From NCBI GenBank assembly GCA_938041695.1, contig CALISI010000031.1:77851-141850 (forward strand): 64,000 bases of DNA, in the 5' to 3' direction. Shown in pieces: positions 7,889 through 15,901 of this stretch. The stretch comes from an uncultured Actinomyces sp. GTDB lineage: Bacteria; Actinomycetota; Actinomycetes; Actinomycetales; Actinomycetaceae. Position 1 is the first letter of the stretch. The number at the start of each line of letters is the position of its first letter. The notes under the pieces are model-generated. The model was not told where the DNA came from. It saw only the letters and a program-made list of their open reading frames with translations, and ran no database searches. Position numbers and translations under genes: made by a program.

Positions 7889-9270
7889 GCGGGAATCGTA
7901 GGAGACGACGCGTCAATCTGCGCGATGAGGGCATCGACGCGTGGGTCCGTCGTAGCCAGCGGGTCCTGCAGTGACAGCGGAATCGTCTGGGATTCGTCGA
8001 GGCGCACGTGCACCCAGTCGACGCTCAGATCGGCTCGCGCGTCCTCGGCGGCGGCGATAATACGTCCGCGCAGTGTTGCTCGTGTCGTCGCCGGTGCAAC
8101 TGTCTGTGCACGGCGAACACCCTCGGCGGTTGTCAGGCGTCGCATGAGCCCCGCACTCTCCATCCGGTCGCGTAGGCCATCCGCCGTGATCTCAGAGTAG
8201 GAGAGCTCGAGTCGAGCGACGCGCGGATCTGCGAGCGTGGCGCCGCTACGTGTGCAGTAAGAGGTGAGCAGCTTGTGCTTGATCGCAATGTCGAGCTCGG
8301 TGTCGATGCCACTCCAGTCCCCGCTAGCAATCGCGTCGAGGCCCCTGCCCCACAGATCGACGACGTAGGCGCGCAACGGGTCAAGTTCGGAGACAGGAAT
8401 GCGTGACAAGACACGATCTCGGATCTCGCGCTGCATGGTGACGGCGGTCGTCATCCTGCCGTTGGCTAGCTCAATGGCTGCCGATCCGCTCAGATCAGCG
8501 TTCACCTCGCGAATGGCGCGCATCGGATCAGCGAGCGCCAGATCTTCGATGTGAAGGCCGTCCTCAATTGCGTGGATAAGCAGTTCGGTCATGCCGACCT
8601 TGAGGGCGGTGGTGGGCTCCGCGACGTTCGTGTCGCCGACGATCACGTGCATCCGGCGGTATGCACCGGAATCAGCTAATGCCTCGTCACGGGTGTTGAT
8701 GATCGGGCGCGAGCGCGTCGTCGCGGATGAGACGGCATCCCACATCTGATCGGCTCGCTGCGAGAACTGAAGCCGTGGGGTCGCCGCGGCAGTATTGATC
8801 CACCCGTTTCCAACCAGGATCTGACGCGTCACGAAGAAGGCGACGAGCGCATCGGCGACCTGGCGGAAATCGCGGCGACGGTGCAGGAGGTAGTTCTCGT
8901 GACAGCCGTAAGAGTTGCCCTGCGAGTCGAGGTTGTTGCGGAAGAGATGCAGACGCAGATCCGTACCAAGCTCGGACAGTGCATTGTCAGCCTGCGTCGC
9001 AAGGTCGGCGAGCATGGTAGAACCGGCGCGATCCTGCTCGAGGAGGTCCTCAAGCCGATCACATTCAGCGGTCGCGTACTCCGGGTGCGCGCCAACATCG
9101 AGGTACAGGCGTCCGCCGTTGCGCAGGAAGAGATTCGACGAACGGCCCTGGTGCAGGAGTGGCTCGAACAGCTGGCGTGCGGCGTGCTCGGCATCCATCG
9201 GCTTGGCGCCGCTGGGTGATGCTGCGGTGAGCCCGTACTCGGTTTCGATGCCGAAAACTCGACGCCTCAC
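7885..9270 (-). CDS. pafA: Pup--protein ligase PafA
   Basis: 461 residues from the GTG at 9270, which comes one base after the pup stop codon. This start gives the family N-terminus RRRVFGIETEYGL; the frame is open further upstream but there it would run through pup. PafA, a glutamine-synthetase-fold enzyme, phosphorylates the C-terminal Glu of Pup and attaches it to lysines. Motifs include the GIETEYG nucleotide strand, NGGRLYLDVGAHPEYATAE and HVIVGDTNVAEP. In M. tuberculosis pafA lies away from pup behind prcBA; here it follows pup directly with no proteasome genes between. Confidence 0.95.
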   Translation of the reverse strand: MRRRVFGIETEYGLTAASPSGAKPMDAEHAARQLFEPLLHQGRSSNLFLRNGGRLYLDVGAHPEYATAECDRLEDLLEQDRAGSTMLADLATQADNALSELGTDLRLHLFRNNLDSQGNSYGCHENYLLHRRRDFRQVADALVAFFVTRQILVGNGWINTAAATPRLQFSQRADQMWDAVSSATTRSRPIINTRDEALADSGAYRRMHVIVGDTNVAEPTTALKVGMTELLIHAIEDGLHIEDLALADPMRAIREVNADLSGSAAIELANGRMTTAVTMQREIRDRVLSRIPVSELDPLRAYVVDLWGRGLDAIASGDWSGIDTELDIAIKHKLLTSYCTRSGATLADPRVARLELSYSEITADGLRDRMESAGLMRRLTTAEGVRRAQTVAPATTRATLRGRIIAAAEDARADLSVDWVHVRLDESQTIPLSLQDPLATTDPRVDALIAQIDASSPTIPA

Positions 9271-9271
9271 C

Positions 9272-9448
9272 TCACTGGCCGCCCTTCTGGACGAAGCCCT
9301 GAACGAATGCTTCCGCGTTGGTTTCCAGAACGGAGTCAATTTCGTCAAGGAGGGAATCGATCGACGAGGTGCGGGCCTGAACCTGGCCGCCGACCTCGGT
9401 GACGTCGTCCTCGGGGGTGGGGCCGCCTGCGAAAATCTGATTCGACAT
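9272..9448 (-). CDS. pup: Prokaryotic ubiquitin-like protein Pup
   Basis: 58 residues, short enough to be missed by ordinary gene calling. The N-terminus begins MSNQIFAGG; the middle (about 25-45) has the hydrophobic/acidic heptads that form the coiled coil with the ARC ATPase (SSIDSLLDEIDSVLETN); the protein ends FVQKGGQ. The terminal Gly-Gly-Gln means that Dop must deamidate it to Gly-Gly-Glu before conjugation. A purine-rich GAAAGAAGAA ribosome site precedes the ATG. It sits 33 bases after dop and one base before pafA. Confidence 0.95.
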   Translation of the reverse strand: MSNQIFAGGPTPEDDVTEVGGQVQARTSSIDSLLDEIDSVLETNAEAFVQGFVQKGGQ

Positions 9449-9481
9449 TGTTCGTTCTTCTTTCTTTCGTGGATAAGTGGA

Positions 9482-11002
9482 TTATCGGGTGGATGTGTCG
9501 CGCGCGTCCGCGATCGGGAAACGGACAAAGTCCCCTTCACCGGGATCGAAGACAAGCGAGGTCCACGATGCTTTCACGAGATCGGGACGGTGAGCGACCG
9601 CCCACCCTCGTACGTGGGCCCGCGTGTTGGTCGGCGCAACGTCGGCTGCACGTTCGACGTCCTCGTCGGTGAAGAGGCGCGTCACCATGCCGGCCTTCGC
9701 CAGACGATAGACGAGGCCGTGGCTGGGACGCAGGTCCGACCATTGCAGGTCGATCGCGCTAAGGCGCGGATCATTCCAATCGAGGCCCGCACGTTCCTTC
9801 TGACGCTTGATGAGCTGGTATTTGCCCACCCACTCGACCTCGGTGGCCACGGAGAAGAGATCGGCCCTCATGCGATCCAAAACCGACTGCCACAGGGTGA
9901 GGATTTCCTGGTCGGCGGCCGTGGGTGTCGTTCCTGTTTCCGCGAAGGTGTCGAGCACCAGGTCCAGATACACCTGCTGAAGTTCGGCCGCAGTATGGGC
10001 GCCGCCTGCCGTTGCAACCTTGTAGTCGAGGTCCGGATGGTGGGACACATTCCATGTCTCTTGCACGGGATCATCCATAACGAGGGAATCCCAGCGCAGG
10101 TCGGTGCCCTGCTCGATCGCCCACAGGACGAGGGAAGTCGTACCAAAACGGAGGAATGCCGACACGTCGAACATGTTGCCGTCGCCGCCGATGACATGGA
10201 GGCGGCGGAACTGCGCGGGGTTTGCGTGGGGTTCGTCGCGCGTATTGACAATTGGGCGATTGAAGGTCGTCTCGAGCCCGACCTCGTTCTCGACGAAATC
10301 GGCGCGCTGAGACATCTGGAAGCCGGGCACCTCGCTCTTCTGCCCGCGTCCCACGCGGCCCGCCCCGCAGATCACCGGGCGGGTCACCATGAAGGGGGTA
10401 AGACCACGGACGATCGCGTCGAGATCGGTGATGCGAGGCATCTGGTAGTTCTCGTGCGTTCCGTAGGCGGCTCCCTTGCCGTCGGTGTTGTTCTTGACGA
10501 GGACGATGGGCTCTTCGCCCTGTTCTTCCAGGCGCGCCATGACTCGCTGAGCAACGACCTCACCGGCGCGATCCCACAGCAGAGCATCGCGTGCACCGAT
10601 CGTCTCCGGGGCGGAGTACTCGGGGTGGGCGTGGTCGACGTACAGCCGTGCGCCGTTCGTCAAGACAGCCGTCGTGGCGGCGGGAAGTGCCAGCTCCTCC
10701 GCCGTGGGGCGAGCAACGCGCTCGGATCCGCCCGATGGTGCGAGGTGGTAGGGATCGTCGGTGAGAAGCGAGGGATCGACGGCCGCCCGAGACATACGCA
10801 TACCGCGCAGATCGTTCAGCGGATCCTCACCGGTATAGTCCCACCGCACGACACCCGCCCCCTGTGCGGGTGTGCCCATGCGGCTGATTTCACCGTAGGT
10901 GGTCACGACTGTCGTGGATAGGGCGATCGGATTCGCCCATGCGTCGCCGGGACGGTAGACACCGTACTCGGTCTCGGTACCGATAACGCGTTCGCTGCTC
11001 AT
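9482..11002 (-). CDS. dop: Pup deamidase/depupylase Dop
   Basis: 506 residues from the ATG at 11002, giving MSSERVIGTETEYG; the longer open frame upstream lies inside arc. Dop shares the PafA fold, deamidates the Pup C-terminal Gln and removes Pup from targets. The Dop-specific loop (VTTYGEISRMG followed by WDYTGEDPLND, carrying the catalytic Asp region) at about residues 35-75 separates it from PafA. Also visible are NGARLYVDHAHPEYS, KNNTDGKGAAYGTHENY and HVIGGDGNMFD. The start overlaps the arc stop (ATGA), so the proteins are made together. Confidence 0.95.
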   Translation of the reverse strand: MSSERVIGTETEYGVYRPGDAWANPIALSTTVVTTYGEISRMGTPAQGAGVVRWDYTGEDPLNDLRGMRMSRAAVDPSLLTDDPYHLAPSGGSERVARPTAEELALPAATTAVLTNGARLYVDHAHPEYSAPETIGARDALLWDRAGEVVAQRVMARLEEQGEEPIVLVKNNTDGKGAAYGTHENYQMPRITDLDAIVRGLTPFMVTRPVICGAGRVGRGQKSEVPGFQMSQRADFVENEVGLETTFNRPIVNTRDEPHANPAQFRRLHVIGGDGNMFDVSAFLRFGTTSLVLWAIEQGTDLRWDSLVMDDPVQETWNVSHHPDLDYKVATAGGAHTAAELQQVYLDLVLDTFAETGTTPTAADQEILTLWQSVLDRMRADLFSVATEVEWVGKYQLIKRQKERAGLDWNDPRLSAIDLQWSDLRPSHGLVYRLAKAGMVTRLFTDEDVERAADVAPTNTRAHVRGWAVAHRPDLVKASWTSLVFDPGEGDFVRFPIADARDTSTR

Positions 11003-12543
11003 TTCACTGTTCCAATCGGCTTCACATTCACGATTTCGGGGGCGAGGCCACTGGTACGGGCCCAATCTTCTGGCGACGATGTCGCTGCGAGTTCCAAGGA
11101 CTCATTCATCTCTTCATGGACGCCACGCAGAAGGTGCGCCATGCTCAGACCACACGAAGCTCCCGTCAGCGCGTCCTTGATCGCATACTTCTTGGCGCGC
11201 TCAACGATCCCGGCAATGAGAGCACCGGACACGAGGTCGGACAGGTAGATGCGCTTGTGGTCGCCATTCACGAGGGTTGCGAGGAAGAGTGCGGTCGTCT
11301 CATTGCGTGCGTAGAGCGCATCGACAGCGCGCTGGCTCATCCCCGCCACGGCCTCGTTGATGCCACCGAAACGCTCGATTTCCGCGGCGTGGATAGGCAC
11401 CTGCGGGGTCAGGTACTTGGAGAAGATGTCGAGTGCTCCCGCGCGGTCGGGACGATCCACACGGATACGCACGTCGAGACGCCCAGGTCGCAACACCGCA
11501 GGATCGATCATGTCCGCGCGGTTGGATGCTCCGATGATCACGACGTTATCGAGCGATTCAACGCCGTCCATCTCTGCGAGTAGCTGCGGGACAATCATCG
11601 TTTCGACGTCCGAGGATACGCCCGTCCCACGCGTGCGGAACAGCGCCTCCATCTCATCGAAGAAGATAACGACGGGGGTATCGCCGGCCGCAAGGATGCG
11701 CGCGCGAGCGAAGATCGCGCGAATCTGGCGCTCGGTCTCACCGACGAACTTATTGAGCAGTTCGGGACCCTTGATGGACAGGAAGAACGTCGAGGCTCCC
11801 CCTCGCTTGGAGAGCGAGTTAGCAACCGCCTTCGCGATCAGGGTCTTGCCCGATCCCGGAGGACCGTACAGGAGAATGCCCTTGGGCGGGCGAAGCCCGA
11901 ACTGGCGATAGAGTTCGGGGTGGTTGAAAGGCATCTCAATCGAGTCGCGTACCTGCGCGATCTGATCGTCGAGACCGCCGATGTCCTCATACGTGACATC
12001 GGGGACCTCGGGGGTCAGCAGCTGCTCGACGTCCTCGCGCACGATGCGTTCGAACGCGATCCCGGCACGTGCATCCACGACGAGGGAGTCGCCGGGTCGA
12101 AGATTGCCGTGACGCAGCGGACCGGCAAGCTCGAGGAGAGTCTCAGCACCGCCTTCAGTGGCCACAAGAACACGATCTGTGCCGACCAGTTCGAGGACGG
12201 AGACCACCTGTCCACTGCGCGGAAAATCATCGGCAGCGACAGCTATCGACGTGTCGTCGAGGCGCACCCACTGCCCGTACGACAGGTCCGTCACGTCGAG
12301 CTTTGGCGACGCGGCAACGCGCATTCGCTTGCCAGCGCTCACGACCTCGATCTGACGCGACGAAGGGAAAGCACGCACAAAAGTAGCCAGCGTCTGCGGG
12401 GGACGTGACACGTCGGCCAGCTCGCTCTGCAGCCGGATCAGCTCGGTGCGCGCCGTTGTCAGCGCACTCGTCAGGCGGCCGTTCTTCTCCTCCAGGGAGA
12501 TCAGACGCCGCTGCAGGGACTCGCGATCAGTAGCCTCACTCAT
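10999..12543 (-). CDS. arc: Proteasomal-type AAA ATPase ARC/Mpa lacking the docking tail
   Basis: 514 residues from the ATG at 12543. Order: N-terminal coiled coil (about 5-48) that captures Pup, tandem OB folds (50-180), and an AAA domain with Walker A GPPGSGKT (227-234), KFVGETER pore/linker region (265-272) and Walker B VVIFFDEME (291-299). In proteasome-bearing species the protein ends with Gly-Gln-Tyr-Leu, which docks into the 20S core; here the last residues are NVKPIGTVK, so the docking motif is absent. It overlaps trmI by 8 bases and dop by 4. The ring probably unfolds pupylated proteins without a 20S partner, as reported for Corynebacterium. Confidence 0.95.
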   Translation of the reverse strand: MSEATDRESLQRRLISLEEKNGRLTSALTTARTELIRLQSELADVSRPPQTLATFVRAFPSSRQIEVVSAGKRMRVAASPKLDVTDLSYGQWVRLDDTSIAVAADDFPRSGQVVSVLELVGTDRVLVATEGGAETLLELAGPLRHGNLRPGDSLVVDARAGIAFERIVREDVEQLLTPEVPDVTYEDIGGLDDQIAQVRDSIEMPFNHPELYRQFGLRPPKGILLYGPPGSGKTLIAKAVANSLSKRGGASTFFLSIKGPELLNKFVGETERQIRAIFARARILAAGDTPVVIFFDEMEALFRTRGTGVSSDVETMIVPQLLAEMDGVESLDNVVIIGASNRADMIDPAVLRPGRLDVRIRVDRPDRAGALDIFSKYLTPQVPIHAAEIERFGGINEAVAGMSQRAVDALYARNETTALFLATLVNGDHKRIYLSDLVSGALIAGIVERAKKYAIKDALTGASCGLSMAHLLRGVHEEMNESLELAATSSPEDWARTSGLAPEIVNVKPIGTVK

Positions 12544-13585
12544 CGGTCGCGCCCTCGCGTCCTTCCGATGCCCATGTGTCCGCCTGAGCGACGACGTCGC
12601 GACGCACCTTGCGCACCTTCTTCTCGGAGTTGACGCGCTGGCCGACCTTTTCGAGGCTCCAGTCCTGCTCGCCATCCCACGCGCCTCCCTGGCCCTCGGC
12701 GGCCTTCGCCGGCCGTGTCGAACGCTCCTGTGGCGTGACGCCGGGCGCAAGAAGGCGGGTAATAACAAGGAAACCGGTGTGGGCGACCATACGGTGCTCG
12801 GGCCGCACAGCGAGCCCATCGAGGTGCCACTCGCGGCGCATATCCTCCCACGCGATCGGATCGGTGAAACGCGCAGACGCGCGCAGATCCTCGACGAGGC
12901 GAGACATCTGCGTCACGGTTGCGACGTAGCACGCGAGGACGCCGCCCGGAATCAGAGCATGCGTGATGGCTTCGATGTTCTCCCAGGGAGCCAGCATGTC
13001 GAGGACGATGCGGTCAACGCTGCCAGCCTCGGCCGACCACAGGACCTCGTCAACGTCTCCAACGCGCAAGTCCCACGCAGGATGGCGACGGCCGAACCAC
13101 AGGTCGACGTTGGCAGCCGCGATGTCGGCGAAGTCCTGGCGACGTTCCACCGAAATGAGATGCCCCTGCGGGCCGACTGCATCGAGAAGCGCCATCGAGA
13201 GGGCACCGGAACCCGCACCAGCCTCGACGACGGTTGCACCTGGGAAAATGTCACCCATGTGGGTGATTACGCCGGCATCCTTCGGGTAGACGACGGCTGC
13301 GCCGCGGGGCATTGACATCACATAGTCGACCTGAAGGGGGCGCAGAATCTGGAACTGGCGGCCTTCTTCAGTGACAATCACCTGACCGTCAGGACGGCCA
13401 ATAACGTCGTTATGGTTAAAGCCACCGCGGTTGGACTGGAAACGACCACCGCTGACGAGGATGACTTGGTGGAAGCGCCCCTTGGGGTCACGAACCTGAA
13501 CACGGTCACCCTCGGCAAGCGGGCCTCGGCGCGTGGGCTGACCGAAATCAGTGGCCGATATCGAAGTATTACGTTGAATAGACAT
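12536..13585 (-). CDS. trmI: tRNA (adenine-58-N1)-methyltransferase TrmI
   Basis: 349 residues from the ATG at 13585. The N-terminal beta domain (about 20-80, GDRVQVRDPKGRFH) is followed by a Rossmann methyltransferase with the SAM loop VVEAGAGSGALSMALL and LDMLAPWENIEAITHAL, as in actinobacterial TrmI (Rv2118c). It methylates A58 in the T-loop of tRNAs. A TATCCT hexamer ends 7 bases before the ATG, suggesting a leaderless message. It heads the pupylation operon and diverges from the RecB-like gene, the same arrangement as Rv2118c/Rv2119. Confidence 0.93.
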   Translation of the reverse strand: MSIQRNTSISATDFGQPTRRGPLAEGDRVQVRDPKGRFHQVILVSGGRFQSNRGGFNHNDVIGRPDGQVIVTEEGRQFQILRPLQVDYVMSMPRGAAVVYPKDAGVITHMGDIFPGATVVEAGAGSGALSMALLDAVGPQGHLISVERRQDFADIAAANVDLWFGRRHPAWDLRVGDVDEVLWSAEAGSVDRIVLDMLAPWENIEAITHALIPGGVLACYVATVTQMSRLVEDLRASARFTDPIAWEDMRREWHLDGLAVRPEHRMVAHTGFLVITRLLAPGVTPQERSTRPAKAAEGQGGAWDGEQDWSLEKVGQRVNSEKKVRKVRRDVVAQADTWASEGREGATDE

Positions 13586-13664
13586 TACGTAAAGGATACC
13601 GCTAACCACCACCTGCGCCCATGGCAGGACACAGATGACGGTGCCAGGGGTTAGCGTGGTATTC
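13586..13664. promoter_or_regulatory. Divergent leaderless promoters for trmI and the RecB-like nuclease
   Basis: On the minus strand TATCCT lies 7 bases before the trmI ATG; on the plus strand TAGCGT (13652-13657) lies 7 bases before the ATG at 13665. Both fit the actinobacterial TANNNT -10 box of leaderless transcripts. No clear -35 hexamers are seen. Confidence 0.45.
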
Positions 13665-14519
13665 ATGACAGACCTGATCGCTCCCTCTCCTGAACCTCGC
13701 ACGTGGGATCCTGCACTTTCCGCGTCGCGCGCAAAAGAATACGAGCGCTGCCCGCTGCAGTACCGGCTCCATGTCCTAGACGGGTATCGGGAGCCGGAGA
13801 CTCGCGCGAAAGCCCTGGGTACGGTCGTCCACGCGGTGCTCGAGGAGCTCTTCGCCCTCGATCCATCCGATCGGACACCGCAGAATGCCCGCGCGCAGGT
13901 GGAGCCTCAATACCAGGCATTCGCAGCCAAGAACCCCGAGGTTGCCGCGCTCTTTACAGACGATGCCGACCGACAGGCGTGGCTTGATGATGCCCGCGCG
14001 CTCATCGACGGCTATTTCGCGATCGAGCAGCCCCAGTGGATAGCCCCAGCAGCGCGCGAGCAGAGGGTCACCACGACGACCGAGCGCGGTGTACGTCTGC
14101 TCGGCTTTATCGACCGCGTTGATCAAGCTCCGGACGGACGCCTGCGCGTCGTCGACTACAAGACAGGAAAGGCCCCCGGACCGCGTTACGTAGGAGAGGC
14201 GCTCTATCAGATGCGCTTCTATGCTCTTCTGCTCGCACGTACGCAGGTTCTCCCCTCGCGTATGCAGCTCGTGTATCTCCGTGCGGGGCAGGTGATCACG
14301 CTGGATCCCACGGCAGACGAGATCCACGATTTCGAGCGCCAGATCGACCGCCTCTGGGATCGTATCGAACACGACATTGAGCATGACTCGTTCACACCAC
14401 GCAAGAATCCTTTGTGTAACTGGTGTGGCGTGCGCTCGCTGTGTCCGCTGTTTGGTGGAACCACTCCCCCGATGCCGCGCCAACACGCGCAGTGGCTGGC
14501 GCGGACTCGGCTAGGCTAG
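13665..14519 (+). CDS. RecB/Cas4-family Fe-S exonuclease
   Basis: 284 residues. Motifs in order: SxSRxxxYxxCP with Cys near residue 30, KALGTVVHAVLEELF (nuclease motif with His), GFIDRVDQ (Asp), VVDYKTGK (Asp-x-Lys of the PD-(D/E)XK core) and C-terminal CNWCGVRSLCP. The 1+3 cysteine spacing is that of Fe-S nucleases such as Cas4 and AddB. The start at 13665 fits a leaderless -10 box; an alternative ATG at 13635 has AGGA five bases before it and would add ten residues. It is a stand-alone nuclease, opposite trmI as in Rv2119; DNA repair is the likely role but its substrate is unknown. Confidence 0.85.
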   Translation: MTDLIAPSPEPRTWDPALSASRAKEYERCPLQYRLHVLDGYREPETRAKALGTVVHAVLEELFALDPSDRTPQNARAQVEPQYQAFAAKNPEVAALFTDDADRQAWLDDARALIDGYFAIEQPQWIAPAAREQRVTTTTERGVRLLGFIDRVDQAPDGRLRVVDYKTGKAPGPRYVGEALYQMRFYALLLARTQVLPSRMQLVYLRAGQVITLDPTADEIHDFERQIDRLWDRIEHDIEHDSFTPRKNPLCNWCGVRSLCPLFGGTTPPMPRQHAQWLARTRLG

Positions 14520-14523
14520 AGGC

Positions 14524-15459
14524 ATGGAACTGAAGCAATGCGGACGCAGCGGGCTCTACCTGTCCGCACTCGGATTGGGCACCCTCACATGGGGACGCGA
14601 CACCGATGGACCCGAGGCCCACGACATGCTCAAGGCGTTCGTCGACGCTGGCGGCAAACTCGTCGAGTGCTCCCCAGCACACGGTGATGGAACGGCCGTT
14701 GACGTCCTTTCGGAAGGATTGTCGAGCATCGGCCGCCACCGCGTCGCACTCGTTTGGCGGGGCGCGGTTCGACGCGCTGGAGAAGGCGTGTGGGTCAGCG
14801 CCGCAGGCCGCGGCGATCTGCTGCGGAGCCTCGACGACGCCCTCGCGAGGCTCGACACGGATTACGTTGATGTGTGGCTTGTCGAGCCACGCCCCGAAGT
14901 CCCGCTTGAGGAGACTCTCGAAGCCGCGACGCTTGCGCACCGCTCCGGCCGAGCCCGCTATATTGGCTTATCACGTGCATCCCACTGGGAACTTGCAGAG
15001 GCCGTGACACGCGGGATATTGGGCGCATGCGCGCCAATCACCGTTGTCGAAGTCCCCTTTTCGTTGGCGAATGCCTCAGCAGCCCAGACCATTGCCGACC
15101 TGTCGGGCCGAGGCGTCGGCGTCATCGCCGCTTCAGCGTTGGCCGGCGGCGCTCTGACGGGTAAGTATCGTCACACGACTCCCGCTGATTCGCGCGCGGC
15201 GTCGCCACATCTGCGTCATATGGTCGAACCCTACCTGGAGGGACATCCGAGGACAGTCATCGAGGCAGCCGCTCGCGCTGCGGCAGGGCTGGAACGTTCA
15301 ACTGGCGATGTTGCACTGGCATGGGTACGCGACTTCCCCGGAGTGAGTTCCGCGCTGGTTGGGCCACGCACCCTCCGTCAGCTCGATACGCTCCTCGACT
15401 ATTCGGAGCCGCTGCCAGCACCAATTCGTCAGGTACTCACCGAGGTCGCCGCGCAGTAG
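14524..15459 (+). CDS. Aldo/keto-reductase-fold protein without the catalytic tetrad
   Basis: 311 residues with the family opening (KQCGRSGLYLSALGLGTLTWG) and C-terminal cofactor region (SSALVGPRTLRQLDTLLD). The active-site tetrad Asp-Tyr-Lys-His is not conserved: the FDTAxxYG segment reads VECSPAHG (47-54), so Asp becomes Cys and Tyr becomes His53; the lysine strand reads ALVWRG (75-80) with no Lys; and the catalytic His in the DLYxLH segment becomes Glu121 in WLVEPRPE. It probably binds NADP but should not reduce carbonyls by the standard mechanism. It starts 4 bases after the nuclease gene, so they are co-expressed. Confidence 0.85.
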   Translation: MELKQCGRSGLYLSALGLGTLTWGRDTDGPEAHDMLKAFVDAGGKLVECSPAHGDGTAVDVLSEGLSSIGRHRVALVWRGAVRRAGEGVWVSAAGRGDLLRSLDDALARLDTDYVDVWLVEPRPEVPLEETLEAATLAHRSGRARYIGLSRASHWELAEAVTRGILGACAPITVVEVPFSLANASAAQTIADLSGRGVGVIAASALAGGALTGKYRHTTPADSRAASPHLRHMVEPYLEGHPRTVIEAAARAAAGLERSTGDVALAWVRDFPGVSSALVGPRTLRQLDTLLDYSEPLPAPIRQVLTEVAAQ

Positions 15460-15536
15460 CCTGTCCGTCAATGCTGATCCCTGCTGTGCGCGCGGCATCG
15501 GTGTAGTAGACGAGAACACGCCGTCATGTGAACTGC

Positions 15537-15584
15537 ATATGCGGGTGGGGCCCGAACCGCATGGTTCGGGCCCCACCCGCATAT
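15537..15584. terminator. Bidirectional terminator (22-base perfect stem)
   Basis: Arms 15537-15558 and 15563-15584 are perfectly complementary with the 4-base loop GCAT. It sits between the convergent aldo/keto-reductase-like gene and the small acidic protein gene and probably ends both transcripts, although T tracts are lacking. Confidence 0.8.
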
Positions 15585-15604
15585 CTGAGTGTCAGGAAGT
15601 CCGA

Positions 15605-15877
15605 TCAGTCATCGACTTCGACGAAATCGTCGTCGTCATCCTCATCGTCGTCGTCATCCTCATCGGAATCGTCGAGAATGTCGAACGGCAATTCCACGCC
15701 GAGCTGGGTGAACAGAATGTCGTCGTAGGTGAAGAACGCGTCGCGCAGCGCCAACTCGGCTGCTTCGAGCGCGGCGTCGTCGGCCTCGTCTCCATCGCGG
15801 GCGATGTCGAAGTGGTTCTCGAAGGCGTTCAGCAAGCGCGTCAGCGCGCGGCGAGGATCTCCAGTCATGGCACTCAT
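15605..15877 (-). CDS. Small conserved actinobacterial protein with acidic tail
   Basis: 90 residues. Two or three predicted helices (about 8-60, RALTRLLNAFENHFDIARD and LEAAELALRDAFFTYDDILF) are followed by a hydrophobic turn ELPFDILD and then about 20 residues that are almost all Asp and Glu. Related short proteins, sometimes labelled primosomal protein, occur across Actinomycetaceae; no function is established. It lies 24 bases after the FAD oxidoreductase and shares its transcript. A second ATG at residue 4 is possible. Confidence 0.7.
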   Translation of the reverse strand: MSAMTGDPRRALTRLLNAFENHFDIARDGDEADDAALEAAELALRDAFFTYDDILFTQLGVELPFDILDDSDEDDDDDEDDDDDFVEVDD

Positions 15878-15901
15878 TCTACCGTGAGACGGCGCACTTT
15901 A

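Noticed and set aside
8915..10921. Long open frame of over 600 codons on the plus strand
   Set aside because: It is antisense to dop, pup and pafA, whose conserved motifs are clear on the other strand; the frame is open because of high GC in third positions.
15605..15877. Spurious low-complexity frame
   Set aside because: I considered discarding this small acidic frame, but it lies tightly behind the FAD gene, ends at a terminator, and has a helical N-terminal part like known actinobacterial proteins, so it is kept as a gene.
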